From NCBI RefSeq assembly GCF_018861125.1, contig NZ_JAHKQN010000013.1:660599-724598 (forward strand): a stretch of 64,000 bases of DNA, read 5' to 3'. Positions within the stretch are counted from its first letter, which is position 1, and each line of letters starts with the position of its first letter. Both the position numbers and the translations under genes were made by a program. The stretch is from Cellulophaga baltica. GTDB lineage: Bacteria; Bacteroidota; Bacteroidia; Flavobacteriales; Flavobacteriaceae. Below the pieces are notes generated by a model that worked only from the letters and a program-made list of their open reading frames with translations, did not search any database and was not told where the DNA came from. Below are positions 48,190 through 56,573 of this stretch, piece by piece.

Positions 48190-49662
48190 ATGAGTAAACG
48201 GAACATAGACGAATTGTTTAAAGAGCAATTCAAAGATTTTGATGCAATTCCAGACGAGAAAATTTGGAGTGCAATCGAGACGTCTTTAGAAAAAAAGAAG
48301 TCTCGAAAAATAATTCCTGTCTGGTGGAAGTTAGGTGGGGTGGCTGCTGTATTGGCAGGATTTATTTTTACAATTCAATTGTTCAAAAATGAATTTTCAG
48401 ATAGTGATATTGAGATTACAAATAGTAAAACTAATAGTTATAAAGAGCATAAAAATTTAATTGAAGAAAAGGGTAATAAAAACCTAAGCACTATTAAATC
48501 AGATAGTAATCAAACCAATAAAAAAGAAAAAATCAATTATAGAAAAGAACCTTCTTACGTTGTTGATGAAATTAAAAATACCAATCAGAACATAAAAAAT
48601 GTAGGTTTAAACAATAGTCATAAAAGTAGTACACCTGTATACAATGAGATTGTTGGAGACTCAAATAAAAACAATGCTTCGGGAGCTAATTTTAATGACA
48701 ATAATACAGTTGTTAGTAAAGATGAAAATGAGTCTAATAAAGAAATTTTAGTAGGGCAAGGTCAAACTAAAAACTCAGCTATAGCTTCTAATCATAATAA
48801 AGCTAAAGAAGGAATTTCAAATAAAAATGATGTTGCAGTAGATGAAGGAGTAGGAGAGAAAGAGTTTAAAAAGAAATCTATTTTCGATGAAATTTATAAA
48901 GATGATGAAGAAACTGTTGAAGTAGAGAAAATAGATAGTAAGTGGTCAGTTGGGCCAAGTGTTGCACCAGTATATTTTAATTCGTTAGGTGAAGGATCTT
49001 CTTTTAATGAATCATTTGTTCAAAATGCTAAATCTGGTGAGGTTAATTTAAGCTACGGTGTTTCTGTTGCTTATGAGGTTAGTAAAAAATTAAAAATTAG
49101 ATCGGGTATTCATAAAGTTGAATACGGGTATACAACCAATCAAATAGAATATACCTCTTCGTTTAATAACGAATCGATAGGTAAATTAGAAAATATAAGT
49201 TACAATTCTAATGCTACAAATATTGCTGTGAGTAGTTCACTAAATAATATTGATTCTGAATTAATTGTTTCAAATGATGTTACTGCAAAAAGTAGTTCAT
49301 ATGAAGGTGGTTTATTGCAGCAATTTGGTTACATAGAAGTTCCTTTTGAGCTTAATTATGCTTTAATAGACAAACGTTTCGGGTTTGATGTAATTGGAGG
49401 TTTAAGTTCTTTATTTTTAATTGATAATAGTGTTTATTTAAATTCAGGTGATCAAAGAACTGAAGTAGGGGAAGCTAACAATATTAATTCTATAAACTTT
49501 AGTACTAATGTTGGTTTTGGTTTTAATTATAAAATTACTGAAAAATTTATGTTTAATGTAGAGCCACTTTTCAAATACCAATTAAATACGTTCTCAAATA
49601 CTTCAGGTGAATTTCAACCTTTTTCACTTGGTATTTATAGTGGTGTTAATTATAAATTTTAA
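48190..49662 (+). CDS. Membrane-spanning anti-sigma-like protein with C-terminal outer-membrane beta-barrel
   Basis: This 490-residue protein has a 46-residue cytoplasmic start (NIDELFKEQFKDFDAIPDE, IWSAIETSL), one membrane helix (about 47-65) and a long Asn/Lys/Ser-rich linker (about 70-245). The end is a predicted eight-strand-type outer-membrane barrel (about 250-490, SKWSVGPSVAPVYF, YGVSVAYEVSKKLKIRSGI, FGFDVIGGLSSLF, FSLGIYSGVNYKF). Database entries often call such proteins porin family or outer membrane beta-barrel proteins. The position after an ECF sigma gene suggests the short N-terminus holds the sigma factor. The linker could cross the periplasm. Both points are inferred from context and topology. 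Confidence 0.75.
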   Translation: MSKRNIDELFKEQFKDFDAIPDEKIWSAIETSLEKKKSRKIIPVWWKLGGVAAVLAGFIFTIQLFKNEFSDSDIEITNSKTNSYKEHKNLIEEKGNKNLSTIKSDSNQTNKKEKINYRKEPSYVVDEIKNTNQNIKNVGLNNSHKSSTPVYNEIVGDSNKNNASGANFNDNNTVVSKDENESNKEILVGQGQTKNSAIASNHNKAKEGISNKNDVAVDEGVGEKEFKKKSIFDEIYKDDEETVEVEKIDSKWSVGPSVAPVYFNSLGEGSSFNESFVQNAKSGEVNLSYGVSVAYEVSKKLKIRSGIHKVEYGYTTNQIEYTSSFNNESIGKLENISYNSNATNIAVSSSLNNIDSELIVSNDVTAKSSSYEGGLLQQFGYIEVPFELNYALIDKRFGFDVIGGLSSLFLIDNSVYLNSGDQRTEVGEANNINSINFSTNVGFGFNYKITEKFMFNVEPLFKYQLNTFSNTSGEFQPFSLGIYSGVNYKF

Positions 49663-49668
49663 TAATTT

Positions 49669-50403
49669 TTAGTTTTTTAGTTCAGTTAAAATAACTGTTC
49701 TTATTTCTTCTTTTAATGAGGCTTTATTTACTTCATTTAAATCATCGGTTTTAAAAAAACGATGAATAGTAGCTCTAGTTCTTCCTGGTTTTCCTTCCGT
49801 AAAAGTAAATGGTAACCTTGCTTTATTATCATGAAAAGTCATAGGTACAATAGAAATTTTATGAGCAATAGCCATTCGAAAAGCTCCATCTTTAAACTGA
49901 TCTAAAACAATATCTTCATCAGGAACGCCTCCTTCAGGAAATATACAAATACTAAATCCGTCTTTTAGTCTTTTTTGAGCGCTACGGTATACAGCAGTTC
50001 TACTTTTAGGATCACTACGGTCAACCAAAATAGATACACGTTTGTAAAAGAATCCAAAAACAGGAATTTTTGAAAGCTCTTTTTTGCCTACAAATACAAA
50101 AGGGTTTCTACTTAATTTTAGCATCAGCATAATATCTAACATGCTCGTGTGGTTAGCCACTAGCATATAGCTTTCTCCTTTTTTTATTCTTTCTTCTCTT
50201 TTAACAACAGGAATACAACCCATACCATATATTATAAAGTTTGCCCAAATATTCCTTGCAATCCAAAAGAAATACGGGTATCCTTTTTCTGAAATTGTAA
50301 AGAGGATTAGTAATGGCCAAAGAATCAAAATAGGAATCGCTACAAGAATATAAAACCATATTTGGTATAAAGCACTGCCTATTTTTTGTAGAAATTTTAT
50401 CAT
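49669..50403 (-). CDS. plsC: 1-acyl-sn-glycerol-3-phosphate acyltransferase
   Basis: This 244-residue membrane-associated enzyme transfers an acyl group to lysophosphatidic acid in phospholipid synthesis. The HxxxxD catalytic motif is NHTSMLD (near 87-93). The substrate-binding block is FPEGGVPDED (about 152-161), and VPMTFHDN is motif IV. A hydrophobic N-terminal segment (about 12-38) anchors it. It is convergent with the anti-sigma-barrel gene (6 bp apart). A -7 box directly before the ATG suggests a leaderless message. Confidence 0.92.
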   Translation of the reverse strand: MIKFLQKIGSALYQIWFYILVAIPILILWPLLILFTISEKGYPYFFWIARNIWANFIIYGMGCIPVVKREERIKKGESYMLVANHTSMLDIMLMLKLSRNPFVFVGKKELSKIPVFGFFYKRVSILVDRSDPKSRTAVYRSAQKRLKDGFSICIFPEGGVPDEDIVLDQFKDGAFRMAIAHKISIVPMTFHDNKARLPFTFTEGKPGRTRATIHRFFKTDDLNEVNKASLKEEIRTVILTELKN

Positions 50404-50408
50404 GAAAT

Positions 50409-50416
50409 CAAAAATA
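50409..50416 (-). promoter_or_regulatory. plsC -7 box TATTTTTG, possible leaderless start
   Basis: A perfect TAnnTTTG on the minus strand ends 5 bp before the plsC ATG, the same short spacing as at holB. Transcription would start at or beside the initiation codon. Confidence 0.4.
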
Positions 50417-50550
50417 ACATTTTAAAACTTTTAAAGCTCTTTAGTAGGTTTAAATAACTGTATCGTAAACTATTTTTTATTGTAATTTCAACTAGCTAAA
50501 ATTTAGAGAAACATTGTGCCGATTCAATTTTTGTTTTTTATGAATTGTTT

Positions 50551-50558
50551 TACCTTTA
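50551..50558 (+). promoter_or_regulatory. trpS -7-like box TACCTTTA
   Basis: Seven of eight positions fit TAnnTTTG, with TTTG 17 bp upstream (50530-50533). The ATG is 21 bp further on. Confidence 0.4.
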
Positions 50559-50578
50559 CAAGCTAATTATACAGTAAA

Positions 50579-51547
50579 ATGGCTCGAGTTTTAACAGGAA
50601 TACAAAGCACAGGAACACCACATTTAGGGAATATTTTAGGTGCTGTTATGCCAGCAATAGAAATGGCTAATGACCCAAATAATGAATCATTTTTGTTTAT
50701 TGCAGATATGCATTCGTTAACTCAAATCAAAAACGGTGAAGAATTAAGGTATAACACCTATGCAGTTGCTGCAACTTGGCTTGCTTTTGGTTTAGATATT
50801 AATAAAACTGTTTTTTATCGCCAAAGTGATGTTCCACAAACTACTGAGCTTTCATGGTACCTTAGTTGTTTTTTTCCATATCAACGTTTGACTTTAGCGC
50901 ATTCATTTAAAGATAAAGCAGATAGGTTAGATGATGTAAATGCAGGTTTATTTACTTACCCAATGTTAATGGCGGCAGATATCTTATTGTATGATGCTGA
51001 AATTATACCTGTTGGTAAAGATCAATTGCAACACGTTGAAATGACACGTGATGTAGCTTCTCGTTTTCATGCGAAATTAGGAGAAACATTTGTATTACCT
51101 GAAGGTAAGATTCAAGAAGAAACTATGTATATACCGGGTACAGATGGATCAAAAATGAGTAAGAGTAAAAATAATTTGATTAACCTTTTTCAAACAGATA
51201 AAAAGTTAAGAAAACAAATTATGGGTATTCAAACGGATAGTACTCCAATAGAAGACCCTAAAGACCCAGATACCGATAATGTTTTTGCTTTATATAAAAT
51301 TTTGGCTAGTGAAGAGCAAGTAGCTGAAATGAGAGCAAATTACATTAATGGTAATTATGGTTACGGACATGCAAAACAAGCCTTATATGAAGTTGTTGTC
51401 GATAAATTTGCTGATGCTCGTGAGAAGTTTGATTATTACATTAACAATACAGATGAAATTGATAAAGTATTGAAAATTGGAGCAGAGAAAGCTGGTAAAA
51501 TAGCTGATGAGGTGCTTGTAAGAGTTCGTGAAAAAGTTGGATATTAA
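50579..51547 (+). CDS. trpS: Tryptophanyl-tRNA synthetase
   Basis: This 322-residue class Ic synthetase charges tRNA-Trp. The HIGH-equivalent is PHLGN (in STGTPHLGNILG), and the KMSKS motif is exact in GTDGSKMSKSKNN. YPMLMAADILLYDA and GKDQLQHVEMTRD are the tryptophan-binding blocks of the bacterial family. Length and C-terminal helices are normal. Monocistronic, with a terminator 28 bp downstream. Confidence 0.97.
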   Translation: MARVLTGIQSTGTPHLGNILGAVMPAIEMANDPNNESFLFIADMHSLTQIKNGEELRYNTYAVAATWLAFGLDINKTVFYRQSDVPQTTELSWYLSCFFPYQRLTLAHSFKDKADRLDDVNAGLFTYPMLMAADILLYDAEIIPVGKDQLQHVEMTRDVASRFHAKLGETFVLPEGKIQEETMYIPGTDGSKMSKSKNNLINLFQTDKKLRKQIMGIQTDSTPIEDPKDPDTDNVFALYKILASEEQVAEMRANYINGNYGYGHAKQALYEVVVDKFADAREKFDYYINNTDEIDKVLKIGAEKAGKIADEVLVRVREKVGY

Positions 51548-51574
51548 TATTTATACCTAAATATCAAGAAATAG

Positions 51575-51602
51575 AAAAACCGACTAAAGAGTCGGTTTTT
51601 TG
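51575..51602 (+). terminator. trpS terminator
   Basis: An 11-bp perfect stem (51575-51585 with 51590-51600) with an AAAG loop and T run follows the trpS stop. Confidence 0.92.
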
Positions 51603-51789
51603 TTTTATAAAGCTTTTGAAATTATACGGATGTATAGATTTAGTTTCACTTTTTAAGGTTGAACTGCTTTAAAAACTCAATTTCATTATTGAATTTTTAA
51701 AATACAAACTATTCAGTTGGTTATTTGTCACTATTTATTGGAGGAATTATTAAGTGTTTGTGTATTATTTTGATGAACATGCTAGGTTT

Positions 51790-52893
51790 TTATAAAGCTT
51801 CAAACAGTTTTCCTGGTAATGGTCTAATCACACCTTTCATTTCCATGTTTAATAATGTAGATGATACTTTAAAAATTGGCATTTGACAATCAAGTGCAAT
51901 ACTATCTAAAAGTTGCTTCCCATTTGATTGTAGGTAATTGTGAATCTTTTGTTCGCTTTCATCTAAATCAATAAACAGTTGTCTCTGTATTGTTTTATTT
52001 TTTTTGTCGTCTAATTGCCAACCTAGCGCATATACCAAATCAGCTGCTGAGGTTAACATTTGTGCTTTTTGTTGTTTTATAAGTGTATTGCAACCTGCAC
52101 TATATTTATCACCAGCACGACCAGGAACAGCAAAAACATCTCGATTATAACTATGTGCGATATCTGCTGTAACTAAACTTCCTCCTTTTTCTGCAGATTC
52201 TACAACAATTGTAGCTTCACTCATTCCGGCAACTATTCTATTCCTTTTTAAGAAATTTTCACGCTCAGGGCTACTATTTGACCAAAATTCTGTGAAAAAG
52301 CCACCATTTTGTTCAACTTCTGATGTATATTTAGCATGAACTTTAGGGTAAATCTGGTTTAAACCATGTGCTAAACACCCAATAGTTTGCAAACCGTGTT
52401 TAATTGCTGCTTTCTGGATGCAAATATCAACGCCATAAGCAAATCCACTTACTATTATTGGGTTTAATGGTGCTAAATCTTCAATTAATTTTTCGCAAAA
52501 AGCTGTGCCATAACTTGTGATTTTTCGTGTACCAACAACACCTATAATTTTTCTGTTTTCAAGTTGTATATTCCCTTTTTTGAATAGGAGTATCGGGCCA
52601 TCAATACAATGCTTTAAATAATTAGGATAATCAGCATCTAAAAAATAGGTTACCTTAATATTTTCCTGTTTAATATATCTAAATTCTTCTTCAGCTTCCT
52701 TTAAATATTTTTCGTTAAATAAGTTTTTTAAAGTAAAGGTACCAATACCTTCGATTTTTAATAAGTTTTGCAGTTTATCCTCAAAAATTGTAGTGGGACT
52801 TCCACAATGTGAAATAAGTTTTTTCGCTGTTACATCACCAATATTAGGGATTCGTTGCAATCGAAGTGTTGCAAGAAGTTCAGTATCAATCAT
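51790..52893 (-). CDS. dprA: DNA-processing protein DprA
   Basis: This protein of 367 residues is read from the ATG at 52893, which lies 28 bp downstream of the predicted start site at a TAAATTTG box. A TTG at 52920 would add nine residues and is less likely. It begins with a helix-hairpin-helix region (LQRIPNIGDVTAKKLI, IEGIGTFTLKNLF). The Rossmann domain follows (IGVVGTRKITSYG, IIVSGFAYGVDICIQKAA, NRIVAGMSEATIVVESAEKGGSLVTADIA). A C-terminal winged helix (about 300-367, IHNYLQSNGKQLLDSIAL) ends it. DprA binds single-stranded DNA and loads RecA during natural transformation. Confidence 0.95.
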   Translation of the reverse strand: MIDTELLATLRLQRIPNIGDVTAKKLISHCGSPTTIFEDKLQNLLKIEGIGTFTLKNLFNEKYLKEAEEEFRYIKQENIKVTYFLDADYPNYLKHCIDGPILLFKKGNIQLENRKIIGVVGTRKITSYGTAFCEKLIEDLAPLNPIIVSGFAYGVDICIQKAAIKHGLQTIGCLAHGLNQIYPKVHAKYTSEVEQNGGFFTEFWSNSSPERENFLKRNRIVAGMSEATIVVESAEKGGSLVTADIAHSYNRDVFAVPGRAGDKYSAGCNTLIKQQKAQMLTSAADLVYALGWQLDDKKNKTIQRQLFIDLDESEQKIHNYLQSNGKQLLDSIALDCQMPIFKVSSTLLNMEMKGVIRPLPGKLFEAL

Positions 52894-52927
52894 TTGTTTT
52901 GGTTCGTATTTGGCCCACAAAATACAT

Positions 52928-52935
52928 CAAATTTA
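52928..52935 (-). promoter_or_regulatory. dprA -7 box TAAATTTG
   Basis: A perfect TAnnTTTG on the minus strand, 34 bp before the preferred ATG and only 7 bp before the rejected TTG. It helps decide the dprA start. Confidence 0.5.
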
Positions 52936-52997
52936 ATGTTAATAAAAAGTAATCTTAAAGGTTTTAGTTCCGCTAAATTTTTACAATCTTTGTCTCG

Positions 52998-53969
52998 ATG
53001 AGACTAGAACACTACATTGAAGAATTATTATATAGGTACAATTGTGTAATGGTACCAGAATTTGGTGCATTTTTAACACAAACAAAATCTGCATATATAA
53101 AAGAAGCAAATCACACGTTTCACCCACCTTCAAAAGTGGTTTCTTTCAACGAACAACTACAATCCAATGACGGTTTGTTGGTTTCTTACGTTGCTGATGC
53201 TGAAAAAACAACATACGAAGATATGTTAACTCAAATAGCTGAGGTTTCAAAAGAGTGGAAGAACAAACTCAATAATGGCGAGCGTTTACTTTTAGGTAGT
53301 ATTGGTAAATTATGGTTTAATAAAGAAGGCAAACTTCAGTTTGAACCAGCAAATCAAGAAAATTACTTAACAACTTCTTTCGGCCTTTCTTCATGCGTTT
53401 CTCCAATAATTACTCGTGAGCAACTAAAGGAAGAAGTAGTAGCTTTAGAAGAAGAAATTCCTTTTATAATTACTCCTGAAAAAAGAGAGAAAAATCAATT
53501 TAGATCATACTTAAAATATGCGGCAGTAGTTTTATTGGGTGTATCTGTAGGTTTATCTGGTTTTAAAGTTTTTAAGGATAATAAATTTAATTCACAGTTA
53601 GCACAACAAACAGCACAGAAAGAAGTATCAAAAAATATAGAAGAAGCTACATTTTTCGATACAACACCGTTAGAGTTACCAGCTTTGAATTTAAAAGCCA
53701 GAGTTTTAGCCTCAACTGAAGAGGCTATAGAAACACCTAATACAATGACATATTATATTATTGCTGGTGCTTTTAAAGTAAAAGAAAATGCAGATAAAAA
53801 AATCACGGCATTACAGCGTAAAGGTTATAATGCAAGTTATATTGGTGTAAATAAATTTGGTTTTCATGTGGTAAGTTTTGAAAACTTTACCGACTCAAAT
53901 GATGCAGTAAACTATCTTAGAAAAATTAAGCGTACAGAATCAAGTGACGCTTGGTTGTTTCAACAATAA
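52998..53969 (+). CDS. HU (CCDC81-type) domain, membrane helix and SPOR domain protein
   Basis: This 323-residue protein begins RLEHYIEELLYRYNCVMVPEFGAFLTQ, the signature of the prokaryotic CCDC81-like HU domain. A second HU-like part (GERLLLGSIGKLWFNKEGKLQFEP) extends to about 130. A single membrane helix lies at about 172-192 (YAAVVLLGVSVGLSGF). A SPOR domain closes it (about 248-323, YYIIAGAFKVKENADKK, KFGFHVVSFENFTD). The HU part would be cytoplasmic and SPOR periplasmic. SPOR domains bind septal peptidoglycan, so a link between nucleoid or cytosol and the division site is possible but not shown. Divergent from dprA. Confidence 0.88.
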   Translation: MRLEHYIEELLYRYNCVMVPEFGAFLTQTKSAYIKEANHTFHPPSKVVSFNEQLQSNDGLLVSYVADAEKTTYEDMLTQIAEVSKEWKNKLNNGERLLLGSIGKLWFNKEGKLQFEPANQENYLTTSFGLSSCVSPIITREQLKEEVVALEEEIPFIITPEKREKNQFRSYLKYAAVVLLGVSVGLSGFKVFKDNKFNSQLAQQTAQKEVSKNIEEATFFDTTPLELPALNLKARVLASTEEAIETPNTMTYYIIAGAFKVKENADKKITALQRKGYNASYIGVNKFGFHVVSFENFTDSNDAVNYLRKIKRTESSDAWLFQQ

Positions 53970-54027
53970 ATAGTAGGTTTATTTTAATAGATTAAGTTTA
54001 CTATAACTTTCTTAAAATTTTAGAGGT

Positions 54028-54537
54028 ATGATTGCGAAGACTCCGAGTGAATCTAGAACAATAATGACTGATATGGTTTTACCTAGTGAGACCAATCCTT
54101 TAAATAATTTGTTTGGAGGAGAATTATTAGCACGTATGGATCGAGCAGCAAGTATTGCCGCACGTAGACATAGTCGTAGAATTACCGTTACCGCTTCTGT
54201 TAATCATGTAGCCTTTAACCAAGCTGTACCAAATGGTAGTGTTGTAACTGTTGATGCACGTGTTTCAAGAGCTTTTAGAACTTCTATGGAGGTTTATATT
54301 GATGTTTGGGTAGAAGACAGATTTACAGGCTCTAAATCTAAAGCAAATGATGCTATTTATACCTTTGTTGCAGTTGATGATTCTGGTAAGCCTACAGTTG
54401 TTCCGGAAATTAGCCCAGAAACAGAACTAGAGAAAGAGCGTTACGAAGGAGCATTAAGAAGAAAACAACTTAGTTTAGTTTTATCAGGGAAAATGAAACC
54501 TGACGATGCTACAGAATTGAAAGCTTTATTTTCTTAA
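54028..54537 (+). CDS. Acyl-CoA thioesterase (hotdog fold)
   Basis: This 169-residue cytoplasmic enzyme hydrolyses acyl-CoA. The core LFGGELLARMDRAASIAARRH holds the hotdog central helix with the conserved Asp. TVTASVNHVAFNQAVPNGSVV and VYIDVWVEDRFTG are strands of the YciA/BFIT-type subgroup. Its chain-length preference cannot be read from the sequence. It follows the HU-SPOR gene by 58 bp on the same strand and is convergent with the LytM-family gene (11 bp apart). Confidence 0.93.
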   Translation: MIAKTPSESRTIMTDMVLPSETNPLNNLFGGELLARMDRAASIAARRHSRRITVTASVNHVAFNQAVPNGSVVTVDARVSRAFRTSMEVYIDVWVEDRFTGSKSKANDAIYTFVAVDDSGKPTVVPEISPETELEKERYEGALRRKQLSLVLSGKMKPDDATELKALFS

Positions 54538-54548
54538 TATTTATAGAG

Positions 54549-55796
54549 TTACAATTGGTAAATCCATTCTTCAGGATTTAAACGGGAAGTATCTTGATAC
54601 AAGTAGAATTTTAATAGCGTTTGTTTATTAGATCCGTTAGTATAAACTTCTCCTAATGTTTCTTTAGCTTTTACTTTATCTCCTTTTTTTACAGTTACCG
54701 ATGTTAAATTATAATAGGTGCTAATGTAGTTACCGTGTTTAATTTGCACCCCTTTTTTACCACCAGGAACACTTATTACTGCTAGTATTTCACCTTCAAA
54801 AATAGCTCTAGCATTAACACCTTTTTCCGTGGCTATAATTACGCCATTATTTTGGTGTTTTATTCCTGGGTATACTGGGTCTCTGTACACACCAAAACCG
54901 ATACTTTTGATTCCTTTTTCAACAGGCCAAATCAAGCGCCCTTTGTTTGCTGAAAATTTTCCAGCTAATACTTTAGCTTCTGGGGTTAAAATAAATTTAG
55001 CGTTACTAGTAGAGCTATTTTTTGTTGAAGTTGTTTTTCCAGATTTTTTGTTAGCACTTACAATAGCATTCTTAATTAAGTTTTCTATTTGCTGATCAAT
55101 TTTTCGAGCTTCTTGTTCTTTCTTTTTAATAGACGAAGCATACTTGCTTTCGTTTCTTTTGATTGTTGCTAACAGTACATTTTGAGAATTCTTTTCTTTT
55201 TGCAATTCCTTTTTTGCACTTGTATTTTCAGCAATTAATTTGTCTTTCTCTTTTCGTTGTTCTGTAAGTTCAAGATTCAAGTTTTTAAGTTGTTCTGCCT
55301 TTGTAACAATTTGTTCACCTTGCTCTTTCCTAAATTGCGTGTATTGCTTCATGTATTGAAGCCTTTTAAAGCCCTGAAAGAAGCTTTCAGAAGAAAGTAA
55401 GAACATTAGTCTACTTTGTTGTGATTTGTTCTGATATGACTTCTGAATCATTAATGCGTAATCTTCTTTTAATGTTTCTAACTCATTTCTAAGCTTAGCA
55501 ATGTTTCTAATATTTGCATTTAGTTGTCGGTTTAGCAAATTAGATTGCTCATTAGTAACTCTAATAAGTTGCTCACGTACTGAAATCTTTTTATCAAGAG
55601 CGTTCATTTGATCTAAAACGTTTCCTCTTTCTTTCTTTTCAGCGAATAGTAATTTATTTATTTGTTGAATTTCATTTTGTAATTTTTCTCGTTTTGCTTC
55701 AAGGTTTTTTTGTTCAGAAGTTTGAGTATAACCAAAAGCAAAGCATAAGATAAAACTTAAGCTTAATAAAAGACGGTATGTTCTAAGAGGATGCAT
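54549..55796 (-). CDS. EnvC-like coiled-coil protein with degenerate LytM (M23) domain
   Basis: This 415-residue exported protein (signal about 1-24, FGYTQ) has a long coiled coil (about 25-250) and then a LytM/M23-fold domain (about 300-410). The metal site of active M23 peptidases is missing. The HxGxD position reads NNGVI, the region of the YxHLS His reads YYNLTS, and the final HxH reads LLKFY. This matches EnvC/NlpD-type proteins, which activate amidases rather than cutting peptidoglycan themselves. The gene follows DUF4292 by 1 bp in an envelope operon. An amidase-activator role in daughter-cell separation is inferred; no amidase gene is in the window. Confidence 0.88.
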   Translation of the reverse strand: MHPLRTYRLLLSLSFILCFAFGYTQTSEQKNLEAKREKLQNEIQQINKLLFAEKKERGNVLDQMNALDKKISVREQLIRVTNEQSNLLNRQLNANIRNIAKLRNELETLKEDYALMIQKSYQNKSQQSRLMFLLSSESFFQGFKRLQYMKQYTQFRKEQGEQIVTKAEQLKNLNLELTEQRKEKDKLIAENTSAKKELQKEKNSQNVLLATIKRNESKYASSIKKKEQEARKIDQQIENLIKNAIVSANKKSGKTTSTKNSSTSNAKFILTPEAKVLAGKFSANKGRLIWPVEKGIKSIGFGVYRDPVYPGIKHQNNGVIIATEKGVNARAIFEGEILAVISVPGGKKGVQIKHGNYISTYYNLTSVTVKKGDKVKAKETLGEVYTNGSNKQTLLKFYLYQDTSRLNPEEWIYQL

Positions 55797-55797
55797 A

Positions 55798-56562
55798 TTA
55801 CTTTAAAATAATCTCTTTAAAACCATTTGGTATTGAATATGGAAACTTAACTTTTCTATCCAATTCAATATTTCTATATTCAATATCAATATTACTTTCT
55901 TTGCCATCCATTTTGGCGACAATATTAATTTCATTTGGTAATATTCTATTAGACACTTCTTGATAGTTAGAATATTTAATATTTAAAAGATTATTCTTTT
56001 CAGGTTGTGAGATTTGTTGCTTAGCTATTTTAAAATGCTTTGGTTCAACTTGAAATAAGATTTTGAATAAATCAGCAGCGTTTTTTGGTTTCAAATTATA
56101 ACTTTCAGCTGTTACTGTAGCTTGATACTTCCCTTTTTTTAAATCTAAAATTGCTTGGCCCAATAACAAATTCTGAACTTTTTCAAAATCCAAATCCGTA
56201 CCTAATATTTTACTTAAATAACTAAAGTCTCCATCAAAATATGAGTTATCTAATTTATTGTAAAAAGAAACTCTCTCAGGAGTAATATATGCTTTCACAA
56301 TTCCCAATGGTGCACTAATCCATATAGCTTTATCTTTTTCTATTCTAAGACTTACGCTAAAGCCTTGAGAATTCTCACCATCATTATAATCAATTTTCAT
56401 TTTACCAGAAATTGTATTGAAATCTATTTCATTGGCATAATGACTTTTGATTATGGCTTTAGGGCTTAAATTTGTATTTATTGCTCCTCCGGTTACAACT
56501 TTTGTTGATTTACAAGATGTTATAAATAAAAGTATAACAATTGGTATTATTTTTTTTATCAC
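55798..56562 (-). CDS. DUF4292 family lipoprotein
   Basis: This 254-residue protein has a lipoprotein signal (MIKKIIPIVILLFITSC, Cys17). The body has LolA/LolB-like alternating strands: GKMKIDYNDGENSQGFSVSLRI, DKAIWISAPLGIVKAYITPE and VSFYNKLDNSYFDGDFSYL. DUF4292 is a Bacteroidota family thought to resemble lipoprotein carriers; the function is not established. It lies 11 bp after the TPR gene and 1 bp before the EnvC-like gene, so the three are certainly co-transcribed. Confidence 0.88.
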   Translation of the reverse strand: MIKKIIPIVILLFITSCKSTKVVTGGAINTNLSPKAIIKSHYANEIDFNTISGKMKIDYNDGENSQGFSVSLRIEKDKAIWISAPLGIVKAYITPERVSFYNKLDNSYFDGDFSYLSKILGTDLDFEKVQNLLLGQAILDLKKGKYQATVTAESYNLKPKNAADLFKILFQVEPKHFKIAKQQISQPEKNNLLNIKYSNYQEVSNRILPNEINIVAKMDGKESNIDIEYRNIELDRKVKFPYSIPNGFKEIILK

Positions 56563-56573
56563 AGAAATATTTT

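Noticed and set aside
52894-52920. TTG start for dprA at 52920
   Set aside because: A -7 box at 52928-52935 would leave it at or before the transcript start; the ATG at 52893 fits the family N-terminus.
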